From the NCBI GenBank assembly GCA_963971405.1, contig OZ020485.1, forward strand, positions 48,915,469 through 48,979,468: a stretch of 64,000 nucleotides of DNA. The letters run 5' to 3'. The stretch is from Psococerastis gibbosa. Taxonomy: Eukaryota; Arthropoda; Insecta; Psocodea; Psocidae. Positions 63,516 to 64,000 of the stretch are shown piece after piece. A model generated the notes under the pieces. It had not been told where the DNA came from. It did not search any database and was given only the letters and a program-made list of their open reading frames with translations. The position numbers and the translations under genes are program-made. Numbering within the stretch: position 1 is the stretch's first letter; the number at the start of each line of letters is the position of its first letter.

Positions 63516-64000
63516 CAGTAGCGTAACGAGGGGGAAGGGAGGTCCGCCATGTCGCCTAGGGGCGCCAAATTGGATAAAAAATAGTCATCGTGCACAACAG
63601 CCTATTACAAAAATAAATGTATTACAACATAAAACTAATTAATCATTTAAAAATAAAAATAGCAAAATATACTATAATTACTGGCATTTCTTTGTGAATT
63701 AGGGGTATTTTCGAAATAATCCCAAATAACCTAAAAAATCAACCTAGGCTAGATAAATAATACCATCCATTTCTGAGACCATATATATCATAATGAACCC
63801 CCAGCACATTTGCCTTAGGCTATCCATTTAAGTGCGACCCACTGGGCAGGGAGTCCAACCAGGCCCGTACCCAAAGGGGGGGGGGCAAGGGGGCCATGCC
63901 TGAATTTATAAAAAAAATAATAAATAATGAAAGAGTTTTAGCTATGATTACTAAAATCACTACGGATGTACCTATCATTTATAAAAATGTTCTTGCCCCC
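63516..64000. mobile_element. hAT-like element starts running off the window
   Basis: CAGTAGCGTAACGAGGGG at 63516 and CAGGCCCGTACCCAAAGG at 63860 both look like hAT left ends followed by G-rich sequence. No matching right ends are seen before the window stops. Confidence 0.4.

Overview
This is a gene-bearing stretch of an animal nuclear genome. It has GT-AG introns, tRNA-derived SINEs, decayed LINEs, Penelope-like, Tc1/mariner and hAT elements, and many palindromic MITEs. The transporter families and the repeat style fit an arthropod, probably an insect. Nothing in the window fixes the species, so treat that as inference.

Two protein-coding genes can be rebuilt exon by exon, both on the + strand and apparently intact. 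The first (16370-34152, 10 coding exons, 663 codons plus stop) is an ABCG half-transporter of the ABCG1/ABCG4 type, with one nucleotide-binding domain followed by a six-helix membrane domain. The second (41511-57491, 12 coding exons, 1448 codons plus stop) is a full ABCC transporter collinear with ABCC10/MRP7: TMD0-TMD1-NBD1-TMD2-NBD2. Every junction joins in phase with GT...AG borders. The genes belong to different subfamilies, so they are not a recent tandem pair. Between them lies a decayed C2H2 zinc-finger exon (38160-40095).

Region by region: 1-16.3 kb is a graveyard of nested transposons, with no host gene recognised. 16.3-34.2 kb is the ABCG gene; its introns hold a head-to-head pair of Penelope-like copies, a Tc1 transposon with one frameshift, SINEs, a MITE and a TIR-bounded unknown element. 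34.2-41.5 kb is intergenic, with repeats and the zinc-finger relic. 41.5-57.5 kb is ABCC10; its introns hold MITEs, LINE fragments, SINEs and decayed copies of its own exons. 57.5-64 kb is downstream intergenic sequence, starting with 152-bp tandem copies of the last exon's end and followed by more MITEs and hAT-type elements.

The most notable observations are: (i) decayed partial copies of ABCC10 exons 3, 4, 5 and 12 beside the originals; (ii) loss of the switch histidine in ABCC10 NBD1; (iii) a group of nine Harbinger-like foldback MITEs sharing an internal motif, several built as one MITE inside another; (iv) multi-level nesting of hAT, foldback and family B elements, with 8-bp target duplications readable by eye; and (v) hammerhead-like core motifs in Penelope-related sequence. 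Family names A-G used for repeats are local to this annotation.
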